NCBI GenBank assembly: GCA_046349355.1
Contig: JAXMCM010000018.1
Location: forward strand, 62,001-126,000
DNA from: CALKJU01 sp046349355
GTDB taxonomy: Bacteria; Pseudomonadota; Alphaproteobacteria; Geminicoccales; Geminicoccaceae
Length of the DNA stretch: 64,000 nt
Reading direction: 5' to 3'
The notes under the pieces are model-generated. The model searched no databases. It was not told the origin of the DNA and saw nothing but the letters and a program-made list of their open reading frames with translations. A program made the translations under genes and the position numbers. Positions 55,826-63,618 of this stretch are shown in pieces. Each line of letters starts with the position of its first letter. Positions within the stretch are counted from its first letter, which is position 1.

Positions 55826-57727
55826 ATGGGCATCTATCGCGCACTCTACGAGCGGTCGCTGGAGCAGCCCGAGGCATTCTGGGCGGAGATCGCCGAAGGC
55901 CTGCACTGGGAACGTCCGTGGAGCAGGGTCCTCGAGACCGACCGCACGCACGCCTACCGCTGGTTCGTCGGCGGACGCCTGAACACCTGCTTCAATGCGG
56001 TCGACCGCCACGTCGCCGCCGGACGTGGCGCCCAGGTGGCGATCATCCACGACAGTCCGGTCACCCAGAGCGTCCGCACGATCACCTATGCCGAACTCAA
56101 GGACCTAGTGAGCCGCTTCGCCGGGGCGCTTGTCCAGCATGGCGTCCGCACCGGCGACCGCGTCATCGTCTACATGCCGATGGTCCCCGAAGCGATGATC
56201 GCGATGCTCGCCTGCGCCCGGATCGGCGCCGTGCATTCCGTCGTCTTCGGCGGGTTCGCCGCCAACGAGCTGGCGACGCGCATCGACGACGCCAAGCCCA
56301 CCATCATCGTCTCGGCGTCGTGCGGCATCGAGGGCAGCCGGGTCGTGCCCTACAAGCCGCTGCTGGATGCCGCCATCGACCAGGCAACGCACAAGCCGCG
56401 GCACTGCATCATCCTGCTGCGCCCGCAGGCCAGCGCCACGATGGTCGAGGGCCGCGATCTCGACTGGACCAGCTGCGTCGCACGGGCCAATCCGGTCGAC
56501 TGCGTTCCGGTAGAGGCCACCGACCCGCTCTACATCCTCTACACCTCCGGCACGACCGGGCAGCCCAAGGGCATCGTCCGCGATCATGGCGGCCACGCCG
56601 CCGCCCTGCTGTGGAGCATGCGGCACATCTACGGCGTGGCGCCGGGCGAGGTGTTCTGGGCCGCCTCCGATGTCGGCTGGGTCGTCGGCCACAGCTACAT
56701 CGTCTACGGGCCGCTGCTGAACGGCAACACCACCCTCCTCTACGAAGGCAAGCCGGTCGGCACGCCGGATCCGGGTGCCTTCTGGCGGGTCATCGGCCAG
56801 CACAAGGTCGCCGTGCTGTTCACCGCACCGACGGCGTTCCGGGCCATCCGCAAGGAGGATCCGGAAGGCAGCCACATCCGTCGCTACGACCTGTCGAGCC
56901 TGCGGACCCTGTTCCTCGCTGGCGAGCGCTGCGATCCGGACACCCTGCTGTGGGCCGAGGCCCAGCTCGGCGTGCCGGTGGTCGACCACTGGTGGCAGAC
57001 CGAGACCGGCTGGCCGATCGCGGCGAACCCGGTGGGGGTCGAGCTGCTGCCCGTGAAGCCGGGCTCGCCCACCGTGCCGATGCCCGGCCACGACGTGCGG
57101 ATCCTCGACGAGGAAGGGCGCGAGGTCCCGACCGGCCAGATGGGCGCGATCGTGATCCGGCTGCCCTTGCCCCCGGGCTGCCTGCCGACGCTGTGGAATG
57201 CCGAGCAGCGCTTCCGGCAGGCCTACCTGACCCGGTTCCCCGGCTACTACCTGACCGGCGATGCCGGCTACCGCGATGCGGACGGCTACCTCTACATCAT
57301 GAGTCGCATCGACGATGTCATCAACGTCGCCGGGCATCGCCTGTCGACCGGCGCCATGGAAGAGGTCCTCGCCGGACATCCGGACGTCGCCGAATGCGCC
57401 GTGATCGGTGTCGCCGACGAGCTGAAGGGCGAGCTGCCGCTGGGTCTCGTCGTCCTCAAGGCCGGCGTGGCGCGAAGCGAGGGCGAGATCTGCAAGGAGC
57501 TGGTCCAGCGGGTCCGCGACCAGATCGGCCCCGTCGCCGCGTTCAAGCTCGTGGCGGTGGCCGCCCGGCTGCCGAAGACACGCTCCGGCAAGATCCTCCG
57601 CGGCACCATGAAGAAGATCGCCGACGGCACGGACTGGAAGCTGCCGGCGACGATCGACGATCCGGCGATCCTCGACGAGGTCACCGGCGTCCTGCGACGG
57701 CTGGGCTATGCCGGCAGCGCGGACTGA
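55826..57727 (+). CDS. prpE: Propionyl-CoA synthetase
   Basis: The 633-residue AMP-forming acyl-CoA synthetase has the P-loop YTSGTTGQPKGIVRDHGG, WAASDVGWVVGHSYIVYGPL, DHWWQTETGWPIA, YYLTGDAGYRDADGYLYIMSRIDDVINVAGHRLS and the catalytic lysine in KTRSGKILRG. The IVRDHGG form is typical of PrpE rather than acetyl-CoA synthetase. Propionate feeds the same methylmalonyl/propionyl-CoA pool as the ethylmalonyl-CoA pathway. It is divergent from the ABC operon. Confidence 0.88.
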   Translation: MGIYRALYERSLEQPEAFWAEIAEGLHWERPWSRVLETDRTHAYRWFVGGRLNTCFNAVDRHVAAGRGAQVAIIHDSPVTQSVRTITYAELKDLVSRFAGALVQHGVRTGDRVIVYMPMVPEAMIAMLACARIGAVHSVVFGGFAANELATRIDDAKPTIIVSASCGIEGSRVVPYKPLLDAAIDQATHKPRHCIILLRPQASATMVEGRDLDWTSCVARANPVDCVPVEATDPLYILYTSGTTGQPKGIVRDHGGHAAALLWSMRHIYGVAPGEVFWAASDVGWVVGHSYIVYGPLLNGNTTLLYEGKPVGTPDPGAFWRVIGQHKVAVLFTAPTAFRAIRKEDPEGSHIRRYDLSSLRTLFLAGERCDPDTLLWAEAQLGVPVVDHWWQTETGWPIAANPVGVELLPVKPGSPTVPMPGHDVRILDEEGREVPTGQMGAIVIRLPLPPGCLPTLWNAEQRFRQAYLTRFPGYYLTGDAGYRDADGYLYIMSRIDDVINVAGHRLSTGAMEEVLAGHPDVAECAVIGVADELKGELPLGLVVLKAGVARSEGEICKELVQRVRDQIGPVAAFKLVAVAARLPKTRSGKILRGTMKKIADGTDWKLPATIDDPAILDEVTGVLRRLGYAGSAD

Positions 57728-57730
57728 CCC

Positions 57731-59230
57731 TCAGGCCGCGGCCGGCGACGGGGCCAGCGCCGTCCTGGCAAAGGCCACGCAGCGGCGCAGCAGGGGACGG
57801 GCCAGCAAGCCCAGGCCGAGGAGGTAGGCCCCGCTGCCGGCGAGCACCTGCGCCGCCACGTCCAGGACCGAGGGCGAGCCGGAGCCCATCGCCTGCTCGA
57901 CGGCAATGACCGTGCCGAGCATGAGGGCCCCGGCCCCGGCCAGCGGCGGGACGCCGGCGAACACCCGCAGCAGCGGCAGCCCCAGGGTCTGCCGCAGATA
58001 CAGGGCGCGCAGCACGACCAGTCCCAGCGTGCGGAGCACATAGGCGGCGGCAATCCCGGCAAGCCCCCACGGACTCAGCGCCACCATCCCGACAAGCAGA
58101 ATGAGGAAACCGAGCAGTGCTGCGGCCAGCGAGGCGCCTGGCCGGCCGACGGCCTGGGTGAGGACCGCCAGCAATTGCTGCGCCGGCATGAACAGGCCGG
58201 CCACAGCGAGGACCTGGAGCAGGGTCGCCGCCGGCAGCCAGGGCTCGCCGAAGAGCAAGAGCACGAGGTCGGGGGACAGGGTCAGCATCAGCACGTAGCC
58301 GGGAATGGCGGCGAGCGCGGTCAGCTCGATGGACAGCTTGAGCATGTCGGCCAGCGCCCGCGGCTGCGACTGGGCCCGGGCGAACATCGGCATCGCCACG
58401 CGCATCGCCGGTCGCTGGACCAGCTCGGCGCTGAAGTCGAAGATCTTCCGGGCAAGGGTCCAGAAGCCGACGGAAGCGGTGCCGAGCAGGCGACCGGTCG
58501 CGATCCGCGGAACCAGGTTCTCGCCGAGCATGACGATCCGCTCGCCCGAGATCCTGGCCGAGTAGCCGGCGATCTCGGCCAGCGCGCCCCATGAGAAGCG
58601 AACGCCGGGACGCCAGCGCTGCGCCGTCCAGAAGACGACCACGCCGACGAGCGGCTGGATCAGCTCATAGGCCACCAGCGACCAGACTCCCCATCCGGCA
58701 AGCGCCATCGTGATCGCGACCAGGCCGGCGACGGACACGCCGACGGTCCCCCGAACCGCCAGGGGAGCGAGCCGCAGTTCGCGCTGCAGCAGACCGAGCG
58801 GGACGACGTTGAAGCTGGCGATGGGCAGGGCCAGAGCCAGCCACGGGATCACCTGCCCGAGCATCGGCTCGTCGAAGAGATCGGCCACCCATCCGGCACC
58901 GGCGGTGGCGCCGATGGCCAAGGCCATAGCAAGTCCACAGACAAAGTAGAAAATTGAGTCGAGATGGTCGCTGCGAAGATCCTGGCGCTGGATGATGGCC
59001 TCCATCCATCCCCCGGCGATGATTACCGTCTGGCCGGCGAGCACGAAGATCAGCGCCAGGCCGAGAATCCCGTACGCCTCAGGCCCGAGCAGCTTCGCCA
59101 GGATCGCGAACATCACGAACTGGAGCGCCTCGTTGCCCCAGACCTCGACCGTGGCCCACATCGCGCCACGGGCTGCCCGCCGGGGCAGGACCGCGGCGCC
59201 GTCCCGCCGAGGCTCCGGCAGGTCGCTCAA
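57731..59230 (-). CDS. Polysaccharide/lipid-linked oligosaccharide flippase (Wzx/MurJ-like)
   Basis: The protein of about 499 residues has 12-14 predicted membrane helices and the family's N-terminal AKLLGPEAYGILGLALIFV and ARKIFDFSAELVQRPAMRVAMPMFA segments. It probably flips lipid-linked sugars. The TTG start at 59230 has GAGG six bases upstream and gives the expected short basic leader. It stands alone without glycan genes and converges with prpE. Confidence 0.85.
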   Translation of the reverse strand: MSDLPEPRRDGAAVLPRRAARGAMWATVEVWGNEALQFVMFAILAKLLGPEAYGILGLALIFVLAGQTVIIAGGWMEAIIQRQDLRSDHLDSIFYFVCGLAMALAIGATAGAGWVADLFDEPMLGQVIPWLALALPIASFNVVPLGLLQRELRLAPLAVRGTVGVSVAGLVAITMALAGWGVWSLVAYELIQPLVGVVVFWTAQRWRPGVRFSWGALAEIAGYSARISGERIVMLGENLVPRIATGRLLGTASVGFWTLARKIFDFSAELVQRPAMRVAMPMFARAQSQPRALADMLKLSIELTALAAIPGYVLMLTLSPDLVLLLFGEPWLPAATLLQVLAVAGLFMPAQQLLAVLTQAVGRPGASLAAALLGFLILLVGMVALSPWGLAGIAAAYVLRTLGLVVLRALYLRQTLGLPLLRVFAGVPPLAGAGALMLGTVIAVEQAMGSGSPSVLDVAAQVLAGSGAYLLGLGLLARPLLRRCVAFARTALAPSPAAA

Positions 59231-59359
59231 GCGGACCTCGCCGGTAGCGCCGGAGCCGCGCTCGAGGGGAGACCAAAGCGCTCGTGCATGGTAACGGACC
59301 CTGGATGACGTACCGAAGCAAGGATCGACGGTGGTTGAGCAGCCGAGGATCGCTTCCTG

Positions 59360-59719
59360 ATGGTCGACATTGACCGCCTGGAGCGCGTCCTGCTGCAGGC
59401 AGCGGCCGAGGGTCACGCGCTGACCTATGGCCAGATCCTGGCCTTCTTCGGTCACCGGGTGACGCCCGTCCGGGTCGGGGCGCTCTGCCGCGACCTTGGC
59501 GCGGTCTGCCGGCGTGTCGAGGCCCGCGGCGGCCCGGACCTCGCCTGCCTCGTCGTCCGCAAGAGCGACCGTCTTCCGGGCGAGGGCTACTTCACCGCGC
59601 TGCGCGACGACGGCAGCTACGACGGACCGGCTACCGGCCCAAGAGCCGCAGGCTTTGTCCGGGGCCGCCAGGAGGCGGCCTTCGCCTTCGCCCGAGCCAC
59701 CGGAAGAGCTGCCGAATGA
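59360..59719 (+). CDS. Unknown small protein, possibly winged-helix
   Basis: The 119-residue cytoplasmic protein is not recognised. The N-terminal half (LLQAAAEGHALTYGQILAFF...VGALCRDLGAVCRRVEARGGP) looks like a winged-helix or MGMT-like fold. The middle DLACLVVRKSDRLPGEGYF looks conserved. Its stop overlaps the start of the secreted protein gene as ATGA. Confidence 0.65.
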   Translation: MVDIDRLERVLLQAAAEGHALTYGQILAFFGHRVTPVRVGALCRDLGAVCRRVEARGGPDLACLVVRKSDRLPGEGYFTALRDDGSYDGPATGPRAAGFVRGRQEAAFAFARATGRAAE

Positions 59720-60348
59720 GGCTCACCCATCTGTGGAGCGACCCGAGGCCGCTTTGGGCCGGCATGGCCCTTGCGGCTGGCTTTGCAGCAGGTGCCGCCA
59801 ATGCAGCATCGGTCACCGTTCAGGGCCTGACCTTCGACGACCGCATGGGCGGCCTCGTGATCCACGGCGCCTCGGGTCGCGGCACGCTCGACGATCCGAT
59901 CGTGCTGCACGAGGACATCACCGATGACGGACCGGCCATCGTCACCATCAACGGCATGAACGCGGCGTTCGGCAATCTCGTGCGCACGCAGCACACGGTC
60001 GGCTTCGCCCTGACGAAGGTCGTGCGCAACCTCACCAACCGGGCCTGGGAGGTCTTCGAGCTCGAGCTGCGCGAGAAGCTGGCCTTGTCGAGCCCCTACG
60101 AGGACGGCCTGTCGTTCGGCCAGGACGCCATGGAGCCCGTGCTGATGGCCTCCGACCGCTTCCTCGACGCCTACAAGACCGACGAGCCCCTCGACTCGCT
60201 GGTCTTCTCGCACGGCCGGGTCGAGCCCGGCGAGACCGTGGCGATCCGCATGGTCATCACCGACTATTCGCCGACTTACGAGTTCTTCCTGCTGCAGCGG
60301 CGGAACGCACCGGTGGCCCGGCTGGAGTCGGGACCGGCGATCCGCTAG
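59716..60348 (+). CDS. Secreted protein of unknown function
   Basis: The 210-residue protein has a signal peptide (ALAAGFAAGAANAA) and a beta-rich mature part (LVIHGASGRGTLDDPIVLHEDITDDGP...FALTKVVRNLTNRAWEVFELELREKL). The pattern suggests an immunoglobulin-like fold. No family is recognised. It is coupled to the preceding unknown gene and lies three bases from the Crp/Fnr gene. Confidence 0.65.
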   Translation: MRLTHLWSDPRPLWAGMALAAGFAAGAANAASVTVQGLTFDDRMGGLVIHGASGRGTLDDPIVLHEDITDDGPAIVTINGMNAAFGNLVRTQHTVGFALTKVVRNLTNRAWEVFELELREKLALSSPYEDGLSFGQDAMEPVLMASDRFLDAYKTDEPLDSLVFSHGRVEPGETVAIRMVITDYSPTYEFFLLQRRNAPVARLESGPAIR

Positions 60349-60351
60349 GCG

Positions 60352-61017
60352 ATGGTCGACGCCGGAGCGCTCCAACGCGTCGCGCCGCGCCTCGCCGGGC
60401 TCGAGCCGGAAGGACTGGCGATCCTCGCCAGGGAAAGCCGGATCGTTACGGCGCCGGCCGGGACCGTCCTGTTCCGCCCCGGCGACGCCTGCACCGCCTA
60501 TCTGGTGGTCATCGACGGATCGGTCCGCGTCCAGCTGACCACCGAAGGCGGCCATGAGATCGTGCTTTATCGGGTCGAGACCGGGGAAAGCTGCATCCTG
60601 ACCACCTCATGCCTGCTGGCAGCGCGCGACTACGCCGCCGAGGGTGTCGCCGAAAGCGAGATCAAGGCGCTGGCCATCCCCGGCGCCACGATCGAGCGCC
60701 TGCTCGCCCTGTCCCCGGCATTCCGGCGGATGGTTTTCGGCGACTTCGGCTTGCGCCTGCAGGACCTCGTCACGCTGGTCTCCGAGGTGGCGTTCCGGCG
60801 CATGGACGCGAGGCTGGCAGCGTGGCTGCTGCGCCAGCAGGACGACCGCGTCACCACGACGCACCGCGAGATCGCGGCGGAGCTGGGGACCGCGCGCGAG
60901 GTCGTCAGCCGCCTGCTGAAGGAGCTTGAACGCCACGCCGTCGTCGAGCTCGGCCGCGGCTGGATCGGCCTCGTCGATCGCCATCGGCTGCAGGAGATGG
61001 CGCTGCAGGTCCCCTGA
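60352..61017 (+). CDS. Crp/Fnr family transcriptional regulator
   Basis: The 221-residue regulator has an N-terminal effector domain and a C-terminal helix-turn-helix (TTHREIAAELGTAREVVSRLLKELER, recognition helix near 178-190). It lacks the cluster cysteines of FNR but has C47, C81 and C87 (ESCILTTSCLL), which could sense redox or sulfur species. The gene is followed by a DUF2892 membrane protein. A 13-bp palindrome after its stop might be a binding site. Confidence 0.85.
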   Translation: MVDAGALQRVAPRLAGLEPEGLAILARESRIVTAPAGTVLFRPGDACTAYLVVIDGSVRVQLTTEGGHEIVLYRVETGESCILTTSCLLAARDYAAEGVAESEIKALAIPGATIERLLALSPAFRRMVFGDFGLRLQDLVTLVSEVAFRRMDARLAAWLLRQQDDRVTTTHREIAAELGTAREVVSRLLKELERHAVVELGRGWIGLVDRHRLQEMALQVP

Positions 61018-61023
61018 TCCTCG

Positions 61024-61036
61024 GTGACTTGGTCAC
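61024..61036. promoter_or_regulatory. Palindrome between crp/fnr and DUF2892 genes
   Basis: GTGAC-TTG-GTCAC is a perfect inverted repeat 72 bases before the DUF2892 start. It could be an operator for the adjacent Crp/Fnr protein. Confidence 0.35.
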
Positions 61037-61107
61037 GGAGCCCAGGCCGTGGCGCTGCTGGGATGCGCCGAGCGCCGCGGGGTGCGGCGCCAGTCGAGGG
61101 CACGCTG

Positions 61108-61305
61108 ATGAAGAACGTCGGAAATCTTGACCGCACGCTCCGGGTGATCGTCGGGATCGTGCTGCTGGCCCTGGTGTTCGTGGGGCCGCAGACGGCGTGG
61201 GGCTGGATCGGCCTGATCCCGCTGGCGACCGCCCTGATCGGCTTCTGCCCCGCCTACCGGATCTTCGGCCTGTCGACCTGCCCGCTCGCTCCGTCCCGCG
61301 GCTGA
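61108..61305 (+). CDS. DUF2892 family membrane protein
   Basis: The 65-residue protein has NLDRTLRVIVGIVLLALVFVGP and a second hydrophobic segment, with cysteines C47 and C58 (GFCPAYRIFGLSTCP). It resembles the membrane domain of YgaP. DUF2892 proteins are linked with rhodanese and thiosulfate or sulfide metabolism. It lies 90 bases after the Crp/Fnr gene, a common pairing. Confidence 0.85.
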   Translation: MKNVGNLDRTLRVIVGIVLLALVFVGPQTAWGWIGLIPLATALIGFCPAYRIFGLSTCPLAPSRG

Positions 61306-61312
61306 GGGCCGA

Positions 61313-61486
61313 TCAGCGGCGTGGCTCGGCCACCGGGCCCGCGGGGTCGTCGTCATCGAACAGGATGCGCTCCGCCGCGCCGTCGAGATCCTCGAACTGG
61401 TTGCTGCGCAGCGACCATAAGAAGGCGACGAGGCCGAGCCCGCCCAGGAACAGGGCTACCGGAATGAGGTAGAGCAGGCCTTCCAT
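61313..61486 (-). CDS. ccoS: cbb3-type cytochrome oxidase assembly protein CcoS
   Basis: The 57-residue protein reads MEGLLYLIPVALFLG...AFLWSLRSNQFEDLDG..ERILFDDD. The membrane segment, the SLRSNQFEDLDG core and the ERILFDDD acidic end are diagnostic of CcoS, needed for cofactor insertion in cbb3 oxidase. The usual neighbours ccoNOQP, ccoG, ccoH and ccoI are absent from the window. It ends 7 bases from the DUF2892 stop and is convergent with it. Confidence 0.9.
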   Translation of the reverse strand: MEGLLYLIPVALFLGGLGLVAFLWSLRSNQFEDLDGAAERILFDDDDPAGPVAEPRR

Positions 61487-61503
61487 GCTGCTAGCCTAGG
61501 CAA

Positions 61504-61536
61504 CGACGAGACGTCCGGCCAGCGGACGTCTCGTCG
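61504..61536 (-). terminator. Strong terminator of the RTX gene
   Basis: A perfect 14-bp inverted repeat (CGACGAGACGTCCG / CGGACGTCTCGTCG, 5-base loop) starts 12 bases after the RTX stop. It separates that gene from ccoS. Confidence 0.7.
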
Positions 61537-61547
61537 CTCCCCGCTGT

Positions 61548-63449
61548 TCAGTCGAGCAGCAGCCGGCCGCTCGCGATCAGCGAATCGACGTTGAGCGAGG
61601 AGCCGTTCTCGATGATCACGGCGAGGACGAAGCTGTTGCCGCCGCCATTCGCATCGATGCGCAGCTCACCGTCGGCGCCGGACGCGCTGATGCGCACGAA
61701 ATCCGTGGCATCGTCGCCCGCGCCAAATCCCTGAAGCGCATCGCTCACGTCGATCACGTCGCTGCCGACGAAGTCGACGATCCGGTCGACGCCCTCATTT
61801 GGCCCGAAGAAGAAGCGATCCGTGCCGGGCCCGCCGCCGAGGAGATCGGCGCCGCCCTCGCCGGCGATCGAGTCGTTGCCGTCTCCACCGAACAGCGTGT
61901 CGCCGTCATTGCCGCCCTGGAGCCGGTCGTTGCCGGTCTCGCCGAGCAACGTATCGGTCCCGTCCTGGCCCTTCAGGCTGTCGTTGTCCTCGCCCCCCAG
62001 CAGGGTGTCGTTGCCATTGCCACCGTCGAGCGTGTCGGTGCCGGTGATGCCGTTCAGGGTGTCGTTGTCATTGCCACCGCGGACGGTGTCGTCGCCATTG
62101 CCACCGAACAGGAGGTCATTGCCGTTGCGTCCCTCGACCAGATCGAGGTCGTCGCCCGCATAGAGGTCGTCGTCGCCGTTACCCCCATCGAGATTGTCGT
62201 TGCCGCCCTTTGCGTCGAGCGTGTCGCGCCCGTCCTTGCCCTCGAGGACGTCATCACCCTTCTCGCCGCGGAGGATGTCGTTGCCGTTGCCACCATCCAT
62301 GCTGTCGGCACCGTCGCCGCCCCGCATGGAATCGTTGTCGTTGCCGCCCAGCAGGGTGTCGGAACCGTCGCCGCCGGCGATCCGGTCGTCGGCATTGCCG
62401 CCCTCGAGCAGGGCGGCCTGGGTGCCGCCGGAGAGGCTGTCGGCGAACGTCGTGCCGCGCACGCTCTCGATCGACGCCAGCGAAAGCGTGCCACCGTTGC
62501 CGTTGCCGCCGCTGCCGAGCTGCAAGTTGACGATGACGCCGGCCAGCGTGGTGCCGAACTCGAGGCGATCGAAGCCGCCACGGCCGTTGATGCTGTCGCT
62601 GCCGGCCCGCGGACGAAACAGGTCGTCGCCGGTACCGCCCTCGAGCACGTCGGCGAGGTCCGTACCCTCGACCTGCTCGATGCCGAACAGGCGGTCGGTC
62701 AGTCCCCAGCTGTCCGTCGCCGTCCCCGCCTGCAGGTCGACCCGCACGCCGGAGGTGCCGCCGTCGCCGCTGTAGTTGACGCGATCGGTACCGCCGCGGC
62801 CGTCGATGGTGTCCGCGCCACCCCGGCCGACGAACTCCTCGAAGTCGCCGGTAGCACCGCGCAGCACATCGTTGAAGTCCGACCCCTGCAGCTCCTCGAT
62901 GCTGATCAGCTGGTCGGTGCCGCCGGTGCCGCTGGCCGTGCCGGCCGCCAGGTCGGCGACGACGCCGCCGCCGGTGTCGGTGAACCTGGCGGCGTCGCTG
63001 CCATTGCCGCCATCGAGGGTATCCGCACCGTTGCCGCCGTCGAGCTGATCGTCGCCCTCGCGACCGACGATGGTGTCGTTGCCGTTGCCCGCCCTGGCGC
63101 GCTCGTCGCCATCGCCCAGCCGCAGGATGTCGCCGAAATCGGAGCCGCGAACGATCTCGATCGAGACCAGGCGGTCGGTCGAGCTGCCATGCTTGCCGGT
63201 CCCGGCGCGCAGGTCGACCTGAACCGCGCCGAACGCCTCGTCGTAGGTGACCTCGTCGTTGCCGTTTCCACCATCGATCACGTCGTTGTCGGCGCCGCCG
63301 CGCAACCTGTCGTTGCCCTCGCCGCCGTACATGGCGTCAGCACCGCCACCGCCGCTCAGCGAGTCCTGGCCCTCGAATCCGCGCAGCGTGTCGGCCGGGC
63401 CGAGGCCGACCAGCGTATCGTTCGCGGATGTTCCGTTGATGATAGCCAT
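61548..63449 (-). CDS. RTX calcium-binding repeat protein
   Basis: The 633-residue protein is built almost wholly of GGxGxDxLx-type repeats, more than twenty in number. The first half has four longer modules, each with a V.VDL.AGT-like strand and an SIE.v.GSDF.D.L segment, followed by RTX repeats. The second half (about 300-540) is continuous RTX. The C-terminal part (about 545-633) is FFFGPNEGVDRIVDF...FVLAVIIENGSSLNVDSLIASGRLLLD, a typical type I secretion signal. No secretion genes are adjacent. It has no toxin or enzyme domain, so an adhesin or matrix role is plausible. A GAGGAGG site precedes the ATG. Confidence 0.9.
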   Translation of the reverse strand: MAIINGTSANDTLVGLGPADTLRGFEGQDSLSGGGGADAMYGGEGNDRLRGGADNDVIDGGNGNDEVTYDEAFGAVQVDLRAGTGKHGSSTDRLVSIEIVRGSDFGDILRLGDGDERARAGNGNDTIVGREGDDQLDGGNGADTLDGGNGSDAARFTDTGGGVVADLAAGTASGTGGTDQLISIEELQGSDFNDVLRGATGDFEEFVGRGGADTIDGRGGTDRVNYSGDGGTSGVRVDLQAGTATDSWGLTDRLFGIEQVEGTDLADVLEGGTGDDLFRPRAGSDSINGRGGFDRLEFGTTLAGVIVNLQLGSGGNGNGGTLSLASIESVRGTTFADSLSGGTQAALLEGGNADDRIAGGDGSDTLLGGNDNDSMRGGDGADSMDGGNGNDILRGEKGDDVLEGKDGRDTLDAKGGNDNLDGGNGDDDLYAGDDLDLVEGRNGNDLLFGGNGDDTVRGGNDNDTLNGITGTDTLDGGNGNDTLLGGEDNDSLKGQDGTDTLLGETGNDRLQGGNDGDTLFGGDGNDSIAGEGGADLLGGGPGTDRFFFGPNEGVDRIVDFVGSDVIDVSDALQGFGAGDDATDFVRISASGADGELRIDANGGGNSFVLAVIIENGSSLNVDSLIASGRLLLD

Positions 63450-63618
63450 CGGGCCTCCTCGCCGCTTGGCAGGCTGCCGCAGGCGGCCGCGGCAGGTTGT
63501 TTGGTTGACTGACGCCCGCCATAGGCGAATCTTCCGGGATACGCCATCCGTGTCGTCGAAAACCGCTGCCAAGCCGAATTGGTCGGACGTGAAACCTACG
63601 TCACGGAACGCCGGCCCT

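Noticed and set aside
61800..63400. Dense short DNA repeats that could suggest a CRISPR array or tandem-repeat locus
   Set aside because: The repeats are in frame, degenerate and encode GGxGxD units of an RTX protein. There are no spacers of constant length and no cas genes.
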